A stretch of 17,762 nucleotides of DNA. Source: GCA-020343675 sp964462945 (lineage in GTDB: Bacteria > Planctomycetota > Phycisphaerae > Sedimentisphaerales > Anaerobacaceae). Under the pieces are notes generated by a model that did no database searches, was not told the DNA's origin, and saw only the letters and a list, made by a program, of their open reading frames with translations. Positions 1-7,871 of this stretch are shown piece after piece (positions within the stretch are counted from its first letter, which is position 1; each line of letters begins with the position of its first letter). Where the stretch lies: positions 1 to 17,762 of the forward strand of contig CAYWZW010000093.1 in the NCBI GenBank assembly GCA_964462945.1. The letters are read 5' to 3'. A program made the translations under genes and the position numbers.

Positions 1-115
1 TGGGCCTGGCCCGAAAGCTGGCGCCCCGCCGCCCCCACCCCCGGCACACCGTGACCGGATCACTGCGCTTTTCTGCACAATTACACGCGAAACCGTGGAC
101 AATCTCGGATTGCGC
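1..115. other. Left-edge sequence without a supportable gene
   Basis: All three forward frames can be read for a short distance from the edge. One closes at a TGA at 52-54 after 17 codons rich in Pro and Ala. None shows a recognisable domain. It could be the 3' end of a gene outside the window or plain intergenic DNA, and the sequence does not decide between them. Confidence 0.3.
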
Positions 116-145
116 TTGACCTCTATAGTCACAGTATGGTATATA
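116..145 (+). promoter_or_regulatory. Putative sigma70-type promoter of the first secreted paralogue
   Basis: A TTGACC box (116-121) and a TATATA box (140-145) are separated by 18 bp, followed about 95 bp later by the start codon at 248. The second paralogue has the same arrangement, GCTTGAC plus 18 bp plus TATATT, at the equivalent place, which supports the call. No operator or riboswitch fold was recognised in the roughly 95-nt leader. Confidence 0.4.
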
Positions 146-247
146 TGAGCATGAGCTTGCCCGGGTCAGTGGGGCTAAAGCGTTGTGAAGGCAAGTGTGA
201 TGATTCACTCATTTCAATATGTGTCTCTCTTTTGAAGGAGGACTATT

Positions 248-2302
248 ATGTACAAAAAAATGCTATTTCTGATCTCTTGTGTCTCGGTGCTGGCTCTGGG
301 CGGTACAAACATGGTCTTTGGGGCCGGGGTGTGGGATACTGCAAGCGGCGAGGGCATCGAGGAGGATCTCAGCAGTGGCGACCTGGATACGGGTAGTTCC
401 GACCTGGAATTGGTCTATGAGGATTACCCTGGAACTCCCCAATTAATAGGTCTCCGCTTTGTGAATGTCAAGGTTCCCAAAGGCGTGACCGTAACGAACG
501 CTTGGGTCCAGTTCACCGCGGATAATGAGAAGTTGACTGGTGCAACTGTTAATCTTGCCATCTGGGGTCGGCTGGAGCCAAATCCTGGGGCTTTCACGGG
601 CAACGGAGCCGTATCGTCCGCCCCAAGGACGTCGGTGTACGTCGCGTGGAGCAATCTGCCAAACTGGACGAGTGGAGCGCGTGGCCCCGACCAGCGGACG
701 CCAAACCTCTCTACTGTCATACAGGAGTTGATTAATCAGCCCGGCTGGGCCTCCGGCAATGCGCTGGCGCTGATCATCGGGGACGATCCCGTCACTAAGT
801 CCACTGCCATTCGAAGTGTTCTGTCGGCTGGGAATACACTTGCATTGCATATCGAATATTCCAGCAAATATGCGTTCGATCCCACCCCGGCTGATGGCGC
901 TATACTTAGGGATACATGGGCGGGTCTCAGTTGGCTGCCGGGAGAAACGGCGGCCTCACACGACGTTTACTTCGGCGAAAATTATGACGACGTGAAAAAC
1001 GGCACCGGCGGCACCTTCTATGGTAACCAGGCCACGACGTCTTTTATTGTTGGCTTTCCGGGTGTTCCGTACCCGGACGGCCTTGTCCCGGGCACGACCT
1101 ACTACTGGCGAATTGACGAAGTCGAGGCCAACGGTGCCACCAAGTACGAGGGCTTTATCTGGCGCTTCAGTATTCCGCCCAGGACGGCTTATAACCCTAC
1201 CCCGGCGGATGGGGCCGAATTTGTGGCCTTGGACTCGAAGCTGAGCTGGACAGCAGGATTCGGGGCGAAATTGCATGCCGTCTATTTTGGCGACAATTTT
1301 GACACCGTGAGCAACGCCGCCGGAGCGCCCCCGCTGGGTATAACGACCTACACCCCGAGCACGCTTCAATCAGAGAAGGTTTACTACTGGCGAGTGGATG
1401 AGTTTGACGCGGCGGCCTGGCACAAAGGCCAGGTCTGGGCCTTCACGACGCCCGGCGCTGCGGGCGATCCGCAGCCGGCCAACGGCGCCACGGGCGTGCA
1501 GATGGTAGCTCAACTGAGCTGGACGCCGGCAACAAGCGCGGCTTCGCACCAGGTTTACTTCGGCACGGACAAAGACGCCGTGAAGAACGCCGCGACGAGC
1601 TCGCCCGAGTATAAGGGCAGCAAGGCCCTGGGTGCGGAAAGCTACGATCCCGGGAAACTCGCCTGGCAGACGCCTTATTTCTGGCGTGTGGATGCGGTTT
1701 ACAATACAGGCACCGTGAAAGGTCTCGTGTGGAGCTTTGCCACAGGCGATTTCCTTCCCGTGGACGATTTTGAGTCCTACAATGACATTGACCCGCCTGA
1801 CCCCGCGAGCAACAGGATATTCGACAAGTGGATAGACGGCTTTGCAACCCCAACGACAAACGGAGCGCTCGTTGGCAATGACATGCCTCCTTATGCCGAG
1901 CAAAGTATCATTCACAGCGGCGATCAGTCGATGCCCTATTCCTACAACAACAGCCTCAAGACCTCCGAGGCAACCCTGACGCTGGTCTATCCGCGCGACT
2001 GGACCGAGGAAGGCGTGACGAGGTTATCGCTGTGGTTCAGAGGCGATCCGGCCAATGCCGCCGAGCGCATGTACGTCGCTCTCAACGGCAGCGCAGTGGT
2101 CTATAATGCCGATCCGAAAGCGGCGCAGATCGCGACATGGACCGAGTGGGTCATCGACCTGCAGGCGTTCCAGGGCGTGAACCTCACCAGCGTCAACACG
2201 ATCACCATTGGCTTTGGCACCAAGAACAGTCCGGCGGCAGGCGGCTCGGGCAAGATGTACTTTGACGATATCCGGCTGTATCGACCACAGACGGCTCCTT
2301 AA
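248..2302 (+). CDS. Secreted modular protein: CBM96/DNRLRE-like N-terminus, three Fn3-like repeats, C-terminal jelly-roll-like domain
   Basis: This 684-residue protein is probably a cell-surface or extracellular glycan-binding or adhesion protein. The ATG at 248 is fixed by a strong AAGGAGG site (235-241, 6-nt spacing) and a lipophilic signal peptide (about residues 1-26, ending near VFGA). Residues about 27-205 are a beta-rich domain (GLRFVNVKVP, VQFTADN) resembling CBM96/DNRLRE-type modules. Three Fn3-like repeats follow at about 207-310, 313-401 and 404-500, each with a 'PADGA...LSW' start, a 'VYFG' middle and a 'YYWRVDE' end. Residues about 503-684 begin DDFESYND and end GGSGKMYFDDIRLYRP; this domain recurs in the genes at 2765 and 15596. 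No catalytic motif and no C-terminal anchor are visible. A separate promoter and terminator indicate a monocistronic unit. The exact ligand is unknown. Confidence 0.88.
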   Translation: MYKKMLFLISCVSVLALGGTNMVFGAGVWDTASGEGIEEDLSSGDLDTGSSDLELVYEDYPGTPQLIGLRFVNVKVPKGVTVTNAWVQFTADNEKLTGATVNLAIWGRLEPNPGAFTGNGAVSSAPRTSVYVAWSNLPNWTSGARGPDQRTPNLSTVIQELINQPGWASGNALALIIGDDPVTKSTAIRSVLSAGNTLALHIEYSSKYAFDPTPADGAILRDTWAGLSWLPGETAASHDVYFGENYDDVKNGTGGTFYGNQATTSFIVGFPGVPYPDGLVPGTTYYWRIDEVEANGATKYEGFIWRFSIPPRTAYNPTPADGAEFVALDSKLSWTAGFGAKLHAVYFGDNFDTVSNAAGAPPLGITTYTPSTLQSEKVYYWRVDEFDAAAWHKGQVWAFTTPGAAGDPQPANGATGVQMVAQLSWTPATSAASHQVYFGTDKDAVKNAATSSPEYKGSKALGAESYDPGKLAWQTPYFWRVDAVYNTGTVKGLVWSFATGDFLPVDDFESYNDIDPPDPASNRIFDKWIDGFATPTTNGALVGNDMPPYAEQSIIHSGDQSMPYSYNNSLKTSEATLTLVYPRDWTEEGVTRLSLWFRGDPANAAERMYVALNGSAVVYNADPKAAQIATWTEWVIDLQAFQGVNLTSVNTITIGFGTKNSPAAGGSGKMYFDDIRLYRPQTAP

Positions 2303-2340
2303 AGAGCGCGCTGGACTGACATCGGGATTTGCTTTAGTTC

Positions 2341-2373
2341 GGGGCCCGTATCGATTGATTCGGTACGGGCCCC
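2341..2373 (+). terminator. Hairpin terminator after the first paralogue
   Basis: GGGGCCCGTA (2341-2350) pairs perfectly with TACGGGCCCC (2364-2373). Three more pairs (TCG with CGG, one of them a wobble) extend the stem to 13 bp and leave a 7-nt loop. The tail after the stem (GTTCATTGTTA) is only moderately T-rich, so termination may be incomplete. A homologous hairpin lies after the second paralogue. Confidence 0.7.
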
Positions 2374-2460
2374 GTTCATTGTTATGACATGTCAGCCTAT
2401 GTTCGCAGCTTACCTGAACAGCTTTTCGACTTGGTGATACGGCTATGACTGAACTTTTGC

Positions 2461-2490
2461 TTGACGCAAGGCCATCAGGTCTGTTATATT
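2461..2490 (+). promoter_or_regulatory. Putative sigma70-type promoter of the second paralogue
   Basis: TTGACG (2461-2466) and TATATT (2485-2490) are separated by 18 bp, the same geometry as at 116-145 and with the same GC just before TTGAC. Transcription would start near 2497, about 270 nt before the ATG at 2765. Confidence 0.4.
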
Positions 2491-2685
2491 GTCAAAGAGG
2501 TAGGACGTGGTTCTTAGGCTTTACAGCAGCAGAGATTTTCAGCTTTTCTTGAGAGTCGCCGATAGGGCACAGAGCAATAGAGCACAAGTTGCACCTTTTG
2601 AAGATCGATCTCTTGCTTTGCGATTTGAAAGTCGGTTCTTCAGAGAAAGAGTGCTCTTAAATCCTAAGAAATACTCTGGGTAGAT

Positions 2686-2763
2686 ATGGACAAAATGATA
2701 AACCGAAGAAAAGATATGATTATTGTTGTTCATCTCAACCTTACTTTTTTGAAGGAGGATTAG
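2686..2763 (+). other. Possible 25-codon leader ORF ending one base before the second paralogue
   Basis: An ATG at 2686 opens a 25-codon frame (starting MDKMINRRKD) that closes with TAG at 2761-2763, one base before the ATG at 2765. It therefore runs through the gene's Shine-Dalgarno sequence. It has no convincing ribosome-binding site of its own. It could couple translation to the downstream gene or be chance. Confidence 0.2.
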
Positions 2764-2764
2764 T

Positions 2765-5503
2765 ATGTGCAAGAAACTAACCTTTCTAATCTCTTTTGTT
2801 TCGGTGCTGATCATGGTAAACGGTGCCTCCGCTGAATTGGTGGGACACTGGCGATTCGACGGAAATCTGGAAGACTCTGTCGGAGGGGTGCATGGGACAT
2901 TCAATGGAGGATCGCCCGTGTATGTGACGGGCAGCATAGGGCAAGGAATTGAGTTCGATGGCGTGAGCCATTTCGTTCATCTGCCTTCGGCGAATCCCTC
3001 GGCCTACACTATTACCTTATGGGTCAGACCGGCGCGTACGGATGCCGCCGGTGTCATTACACGCACGAGCGGTTCAGGTCCGACCACCCATTGGTCTCAC
3101 CAGCTCCGCATTAATCCTCAAGGTGCGTTTCATCACTACCTGTGGGTCGGTTCCGAGCGCAACGTAGCGGGAACGACGCTGGTGGAGGCGGATGAGTGGT
3201 ATCACGTGGCTATCGCGGCCGCCAACAATAGTCCCATGCAGCTATATGTTAATGGTGAAGAGGATGCCCCGTCGATTGACGTCGCTGGCACGCTGTGGGG
3301 CGATGGCGATCGTTACTACGTGGGTTCTAACTCAGGACACGGCATGGGGTGGTTCCAGGGAGTCGTCGACGACGTTCAGATTTACGACAGTATCTTGACG
3401 GCCGAAGAGGTCGGCAGGATTGCGGCATCGAGCGGAGGATTCCCTCTGGCGTTCGGGCCCACTCCAAAGGATGGTGCCCTACATGCCGATACGTGGGTGA
3501 CGCTTTCCTGGCGGTCGGGAGACTTTGCGGTCTCGCACGATGTCTATTTGGGCGAGAGTTTTGAGGACGTGAACAATGGCACCGGGGGTACGTTCCGGGG
3601 CAACCAGGCCGGAACATTCTACGTGGCCGGCTTTCCCGGATTTGCCTATCCGGATGGCCTCGTTCCGGGCACGACCTATTATTGGCGAATCGATGAGGTC
3701 AACCAGGCCAACCCGAACAGTCCGTGGAAAGGGCCGGTCTGGAGCTTCTCGATCCCACCCAAGACGGCCTACAACCCCGTCCCGGCTGATGGGGCCGAAT
3801 CTATAGACCCGACTGTGAAGCTTAGCTGGACGCCGGGCTTCAGGGCCAAGCTGCACACGGTGTATTTCGGCAGCAGTTTTGACACCGTTGCCAATGCCGC
3901 CGGGGGGCTTCCTCAAGGCACGGCGACCTACAGCCCCACTGGGCTGAAGCGGGCGAAGACCTATTACTGGCGTGTGGATGAGTTTGACGGCGCCGCCACC
4001 CACAAAGGCGACGTCTGGAGCTTCACGACGCAGGGCGCCGTCGGGAACCCGAATCCGGCTAATGGCGCTGTGGATGTAGAGCAGACGCCGGTTCTAAGCT
4101 GGACTCCGGGAGCCTACGCGGCTTCGCACGAGGTGTACTTGGGAATGGATGCAACTGCGGTGAGGAATGCAACCAAGGCTTCGCCGGAGTACAAGGCCAC
4201 CAAGGCGCTTGGTGATGAGAGCTATGCCCCCGCCCAACTGGCCTGGACGACGACTTACTACTGGCGGATTGACGAGGTCAATAACGTCAATCCCGACAGT
4301 CCATGGGTGGGCAAGGTCTGGAGCTTCACGACCGCCGGCTTTGCTATCGTGGATGATTTTGAGAATTATGACGCCGGCGCGAACCAAATCTGGTACTCGT
4401 GGCATGATGGGCTTGGCTACGGCGCGCCGGGTGCTCCGCCCTACTTTGCCGGGAACGGCACCGGTGCGGCTGTGGGCGACGAGACAACGGCTTCCTTTAC
4501 TGAGCAAACGATCGTTCACGGCGGCCGGCAGTCGATGCCGATCAATTACGACAACAATAAGCAAGGCGTCGCAAAATACTCTGAGGCCGAGTTGACCTTG
4601 ACCGCGCCGCGTGACTGGACCCAGGAAAGCGTTGGCGAGCTGTCAATCTGGTTCAGAGGGCTACCGGGCTCCGTCGGCAGCTTCGTGGAAGCCCCAGTCG
4701 GGACCTACACGTTGACTGCTTCGGGCGCCGATATCTGGGGAACCGCTGATCAGTTCCACTTCGCCTATAAGACGCTGACCGGGGCCGGCTCGATTGTCGC
4801 GCGGGTCCAGAGCGTCCAGAACACCAACGGCTGGGCGAAGGCCGGCGTGATGATCCGCGAGACCCTGGATGCAGGCTCGAAGCACGCCTTCGGGGCGATT
4901 ACGCCCAGCAACGGCGTGGCCTCGCAGGGCCGCGACACGGCGGATGCCGCCAGTTTCAACACGAACCAGGGCGGGGTCACGGCTCCGTATTGGGTCAAGC
5001 TGGAGCGGGATGCCGCCGGGAACTTTACGGTTTCCCATTCGGCCAACGGGACCGCGTGGCAGCCGGTCACGGGCGCTACGCCGCGGAACATCCCGATGAG
5101 CACGACGGTCTATATCGGTTTGGCGCTGACCAGCCACGATGCGGCTCGAACGTGTCAGGCGGTGTTCACAAACGTCACGACCACGGGCACGGTCAGTCCG
5201 CAGTGGGCGCACCAGGACATTGGCATTGCCAGCAACGCGGCTGAGCCGTTCTATGTCGCGGTTTCCAACAGCGGCGGTCAGCCGGCGGTGGTGGTCCATC
5301 CTGATGCCGCGGCGGCACAGATCGCCACCTTCACAGAGTGGGTGATTCCACTTCAGACTCTTGCTGATAAGGGCATCAACCTGAAAAACGTTGACAGAAT
5401 CGCGATTGGTTTAGGCACCAGGGGCAGCATGACGACCCCCGGCGGCTCAGGCAAGATGTACATCGACGACATCCGCCTGTACCGGCCGAGGACCGCTCCC
5501 TAA
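2765..5503 (+). CDS. Secreted LamG / Fn3-like protein with a DUF1349-like domain nested in its C-terminal domain
   Basis: This 912-residue exported protein is a paralogue of the gene at 248. The ATG is set by AAGGAGG (2752-2758, 6-nt spacing) and a signal peptide ending near NGASA (about residue 23). Residues about 24-220 form a LamG/concanavalin A-like domain: LVGHWRFDGN start, GIEFDG, WYHVAI, VDDVQIYD end. Three Fn3-like repeats follow at about 230-334, 335-424 and 425-524. The C-terminal domain begins at about residue 527 (VDDFENYD) and ends with MYIDDIRLYRP. At about residue 637 it is interrupted by roughly 180 residues typical of the DUF1349/'regulation of enolase protein 1' ConA-like domain (ADIWGTADQFHF, GWAKAGVMIRETL). 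A role in binding extracellular polysaccharide is inferred from LamG and the ConA-like folds; no enzyme motif is seen. Own promoter and terminator. Confidence 0.88.
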   Translation: MCKKLTFLISFVSVLIMVNGASAELVGHWRFDGNLEDSVGGVHGTFNGGSPVYVTGSIGQGIEFDGVSHFVHLPSANPSAYTITLWVRPARTDAAGVITRTSGSGPTTHWSHQLRINPQGAFHHYLWVGSERNVAGTTLVEADEWYHVAIAAANNSPMQLYVNGEEDAPSIDVAGTLWGDGDRYYVGSNSGHGMGWFQGVVDDVQIYDSILTAEEVGRIAASSGGFPLAFGPTPKDGALHADTWVTLSWRSGDFAVSHDVYLGESFEDVNNGTGGTFRGNQAGTFYVAGFPGFAYPDGLVPGTTYYWRIDEVNQANPNSPWKGPVWSFSIPPKTAYNPVPADGAESIDPTVKLSWTPGFRAKLHTVYFGSSFDTVANAAGGLPQGTATYSPTGLKRAKTYYWRVDEFDGAATHKGDVWSFTTQGAVGNPNPANGAVDVEQTPVLSWTPGAYAASHEVYLGMDATAVRNATKASPEYKATKALGDESYAPAQLAWTTTYYWRIDEVNNVNPDSPWVGKVWSFTTAGFAIVDDFENYDAGANQIWYSWHDGLGYGAPGAPPYFAGNGTGAAVGDETTASFTEQTIVHGGRQSMPINYDNNKQGVAKYSEAELTLTAPRDWTQESVGELSIWFRGLPGSVGSFVEAPVGTYTLTASGADIWGTADQFHFAYKTLTGAGSIVARVQSVQNTNGWAKAGVMIRETLDAGSKHAFGAITPSNGVASQGRDTADAASFNTNQGGVTAPYWVKLERDAAGNFTVSHSANGTAWQPVTGATPRNIPMSTTVYIGLALTSHDAARTCQAVFTNVTTTGTVSPQWAHQDIGIASNAAEPFYVAVSNSGGQPAVVVHPDAAAAQIATFTEWVIPLQTLADKGINLKNVDRIAIGLGTRGSMTTPGGSGKMYIDDIRLYRPRTAP

Positions 5504-5552
5504 AGCTGAACGCCGCTTCGGGATGCAATGGCAGCAGGATTTGCGTCACTTC

Positions 5553-5593
5553 GGGGCCTGCACCGATTAGTTCGGTGTGGGCCCCTGTTTTTG
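5553..5593 (+). terminator. Rho-independent terminator after the second paralogue
   Basis: The arm at 5553-5566 (GGGGCCTGCACCGA) pairs with 5572-5585 (TCGGTGTGGGCCCC) over 14 bp with two G-U wobbles and a 5-nt loop. TGTTTTTG follows. Sequence and position match the hairpin at 2341-2373, so it was duplicated together with the gene. Confidence 0.8.
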
Positions 5594-5612
5594 ACGGACC
5601 TGCAATACGGAC

Positions 5613-5639
5613 GCCGCTCCGCCGAGCGCGTGGAGCGGC
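5613..5639 (-). repeat. Inverted repeat downstream of the glycoside hydrolase gene, possible weak terminator
   Basis: GCCGCTCC (5613-5620) and GGAGCGGC (5632-5639) are perfect complements with an 11-base loop, a few bases beyond the TAG of the minus-strand gene at 5647. No T-run follows on the minus strand, so it may only protect the mRNA 3' end. An overlapping alternative stem (GCCGAGC with GCTCGGC) is also possible. Confidence 0.35.
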
Positions 5640-5646
5640 TCGGCTT

Positions 5647-7833
5647 CTATCGCCGGACCGTTATCAGATACCACGTCGTCGCGGGTTCTCCGGCTTGTCG
5701 GACGAGTCCGATGCCGAATGTGAAACCTCCCGTGCCGCTCTGAGCAATCACCGGGTCGCCCGCCGCTTTGCCTTCGCCGGTCAGTGGGAGAATCTCAACG
5801 CGCTTGGATGGCTCCATGTTTCGCAGCGTCAGTTTTGCCTTGACGGGTTCGATCACCATCGGGGCGGCCCCCCAATCGGATAAGGACGTCCTGCTCTCGT
5901 TCCAGGTCATCCCGCTGTTTGCCGAGCGGGCCGTGGCGACAAGAAGCAAGCGTCCCGAAGAGAATATCGGCTGTCCATCCAGAGAGGTCAGGATGATCGA
6001 GCAGAACTCATTCTCCACGGCGGCGGAGAGGTTCTTCAGCTCTCTATTGTTGTCTTTGACAAAACCGATGAGCGCCTGCGATTTTTCCGTCTCAACCGTC
6101 ACGAGCCCTTTTTCGCTCTGCGAATGGTGCCAGGTAAGCTCGCCCGTGTCCGAGATGATTGGGCTGTCCCTGCCGGCCTGCGGATATTGCCCCTGTTCTT
6201 TGTCAAAGCCGGCGATTCGCGTGGTATGGCGCAGCGGCAGGGACAATGAGAAGCCCGGCGTGAAATACGGACGGTCGGAGGACGGCGACCGGATGCCCTC
6301 ACGCACCTGCTCCATGGCATACGATCTTGGGATCGTCTCAAGCGCGGGGCGAACGTCGCCTCGCAGGAACATCACGGCGCATGCAGCAAGATTCGTTATC
6401 TTCACCGGGTCCGGCCGAATCTCGAAGTGCCCGGGCATTCTTGTTTCCCACTGCTGCGGGTCCTTGTGCTCGAACGTGTACAGGAAAATGCCGTCCCAGT
6501 CGTGGAAGGCCGAATACGCGGCCAGGATGCCGATCCCTTCGCACGCATATTCGTTTGGGAAGGGATGATTGGTTTCGGAAACGGTGTAGGGTTTGCCGGC
6601 GACCGCCGAGCGGGAAAGCTGAACCACCGTCGAATTGAACGGGTCGTTGACCATCGGAGTGTTCGGTATGGAGAAGGTCCGCCGTTTGCTTTTGGGATCC
6701 GTCAGGTAATTCGGATGCTGCCAATAGACGTGGCCGTCAACGGCATCCAGTTTCGACGTGGACGCAAGCAGCGGGTAGCCCGTCTTGTAATGATTGTGGT
6801 CGCTGGTGCCGACGATCAGGGATTTGACGCCGAGCGTTTCGGTCAGGAATTGATACATGTCCTCGAAATAGCTCTGCTCCAATTCCATATAGAACGTTGC
6901 TTCGAGGTGGAACCTTTTCGCAGGAGCGGCATTGAGCTGGTCTTTCGTCAATCGGGGCACGAGCGCATCCCCTTCAACGCCGGCCATCTTCCGCAGCTCC
7001 TTGAACTCGTCAGAAGAGAGACGCTTTTGCAGCCAGGAGTTGTATTTCTTCGTGAGCTGCTCGGCGTACCAGGCCGTGACGTCGGTCCACGTGCCCGGAT
7101 TTTTCTGCGTGTTCTGTCCCAGCAGCCGGTCGCTGAACCACGCCTCCACGAGGGAATTTTCGTTGACGATTTCGACGATGAGCACGGCCGGCTCGCTAAG
7201 GTACGGCGACTTCGTGTAGGGATTGTAGTGCGTCAAAAGCCGGCACGCGTACTCTTTGTGCAGCATCGCAACGTGCTCGTCGAAGTAGTTCACGACCTTG
7301 GCGAGCCCGAGATACTCATAATCCTTCACCCCGTCGCCTTTGCGGTAGTTTCTGCCGACGTTGAGATTGAGGTTCGTGTAGATGCCGCGTTTTTTCAGCT
7401 CGGCGACGAAATAATCCAGCCGGTCGAGCTGCTGGGGGTCCAAAGCCCGCGTGTCGTCCCGGTCTTTGGCAAAGAGGCTGGCCGACCCGTTCGAATCGAG
7501 AAAGTGGAATCGCACGCAGTTGACGCCCAGGCGCGCCAGGTGGGCGGCCACGATCGGGGCGTCCTGCCTGGAGGGAAAGCACGATGCGGCGGTGACGTTG
7601 ACGCCCCATATCCGAAAACGCTCGCCACTGGGTTTCACCAAGTGGCCGTCTTCGGCGCGGATGAACCCGTCCTTGCCCGCCGGGGCGTCTAAAAGAAACG
7701 AAAGGTCCACGAGCGAATTTTCATTGTCGCGCCAGTCGATGGTAAAAGGCTTCATCTGAACGTCTGCGGCAATCGCACTGCCGGATAGCAGCAGCAAAGA
7801 CAGAATCCAGGTCACGATGTATTTTGCAGGCAT
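5647..7833 (-). CDS. Secreted glycoside hydrolase, clan GH-A (GH5-like) fold
   Basis: This 728-residue protein probably cleaves beta-linked polysaccharide or oligosaccharide outside the cytoplasm. Residues 1-22 are a signal peptide (hydrophobic ILSLLLLSGSAIA). An early 'RFRIWGVNVT' strand and 'LARLGVNCVRFHF' are typical of the first strands of the GH-A TIM barrel. Glu225, preceded by Asn (VEIVNENS), fits the acid/base at the end of strand 4. Glu420 (YTVSETNHPF) fits the nucleophile of strand 7; the spacing of 195 residues suits the clan. The last 200 or so residues look beta-rich and may be an accessory domain. The start ATG at 7833 has GGAGAG just upstream. It is the last gene of a three-gene operon, 38 bp after the oxidoreductase. 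The substrate and exact GH family cannot be read from the sequence; mannan, xylan or glucan are all possible. Confidence 0.82.
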   Translation of the reverse strand: MPAKYIVTWILSLLLLSGSAIAADVQMKPFTIDWRDNENSLVDLSFLLDAPAGKDGFIRAEDGHLVKPSGERFRIWGVNVTAASCFPSRQDAPIVAAHLARLGVNCVRFHFLDSNGSASLFAKDRDDTRALDPQQLDRLDYFVAELKKRGIYTNLNLNVGRNYRKGDGVKDYEYLGLAKVVNYFDEHVAMLHKEYACRLLTHYNPYTKSPYLSEPAVLIVEIVNENSLVEAWFSDRLLGQNTQKNPGTWTDVTAWYAEQLTKKYNSWLQKRLSSDEFKELRKMAGVEGDALVPRLTKDQLNAAPAKRFHLEATFYMELEQSYFEDMYQFLTETLGVKSLIVGTSDHNHYKTGYPLLASTSKLDAVDGHVYWQHPNYLTDPKSKRRTFSIPNTPMVNDPFNSTVVQLSRSAVAGKPYTVSETNHPFPNEYACEGIGILAAYSAFHDWDGIFLYTFEHKDPQQWETRMPGHFEIRPDPVKITNLAACAVMFLRGDVRPALETIPRSYAMEQVREGIRSPSSDRPYFTPGFSLSLPLRHTTRIAGFDKEQGQYPQAGRDSPIISDTGELTWHHSQSEKGLVTVETEKSQALIGFVKDNNRELKNLSAAVENEFCSIILTSLDGQPIFSSGRLLLVATARSANSGMTWNESRTSLSDWGAAPMVIEPVKAKLTLRNMEPSKRVEILPLTGEGKAAGDPVIAQSGTGGFTFGIGLVRQAGEPATTWYLITVRR

Positions 7834-7871
7834 GAGTCTCTCCGGAAAAATCGAATATCAAATTGCAGCCA

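Larger units (their letters stand above)
2374..2764 (+). other. Intergenic leader region of the second paralogue
   Basis: About 390 bp of AT-richer sequence between the first terminator and the second paralogue. It holds the putative promoter at 2461-2490, a predicted leader of about 270 nt and a possible 25-codon leader ORF at 2686-2763. No known riboswitch or RNA gene was recognised by eye. The leader is much longer than that of the first paralogue. Confidence 0.5.

Noticed and set aside
136..396. An 86-codon frame overlapping the start of the first secreted gene
   Set aside because: It begins inside the predicted promoter, has no ribosome-binding site and overlaps the signal-peptide region of the better-supported gene in another frame.
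2497..2764. Long leader considered as a cyclic-di-GMP or other riboswitch
   Set aside because: No conserved riboswitch core motif could be recognised by eye, and no fold could be computed here.
2539..2937. A 132-codon minus-strand frame in the gap before the second paralogue
   Set aside because: It runs antisense into the LamG coding region, lacks domain features, and the gap is better explained as promoter and leader.
6427..7692. A 421-codon plus-strand open frame opposite the glycosidase gene
   Set aside because: Antisense shadow of a GC-rich coding region. No recognisable fold, no ribosome-binding site, and the minus-strand protein is convincing.
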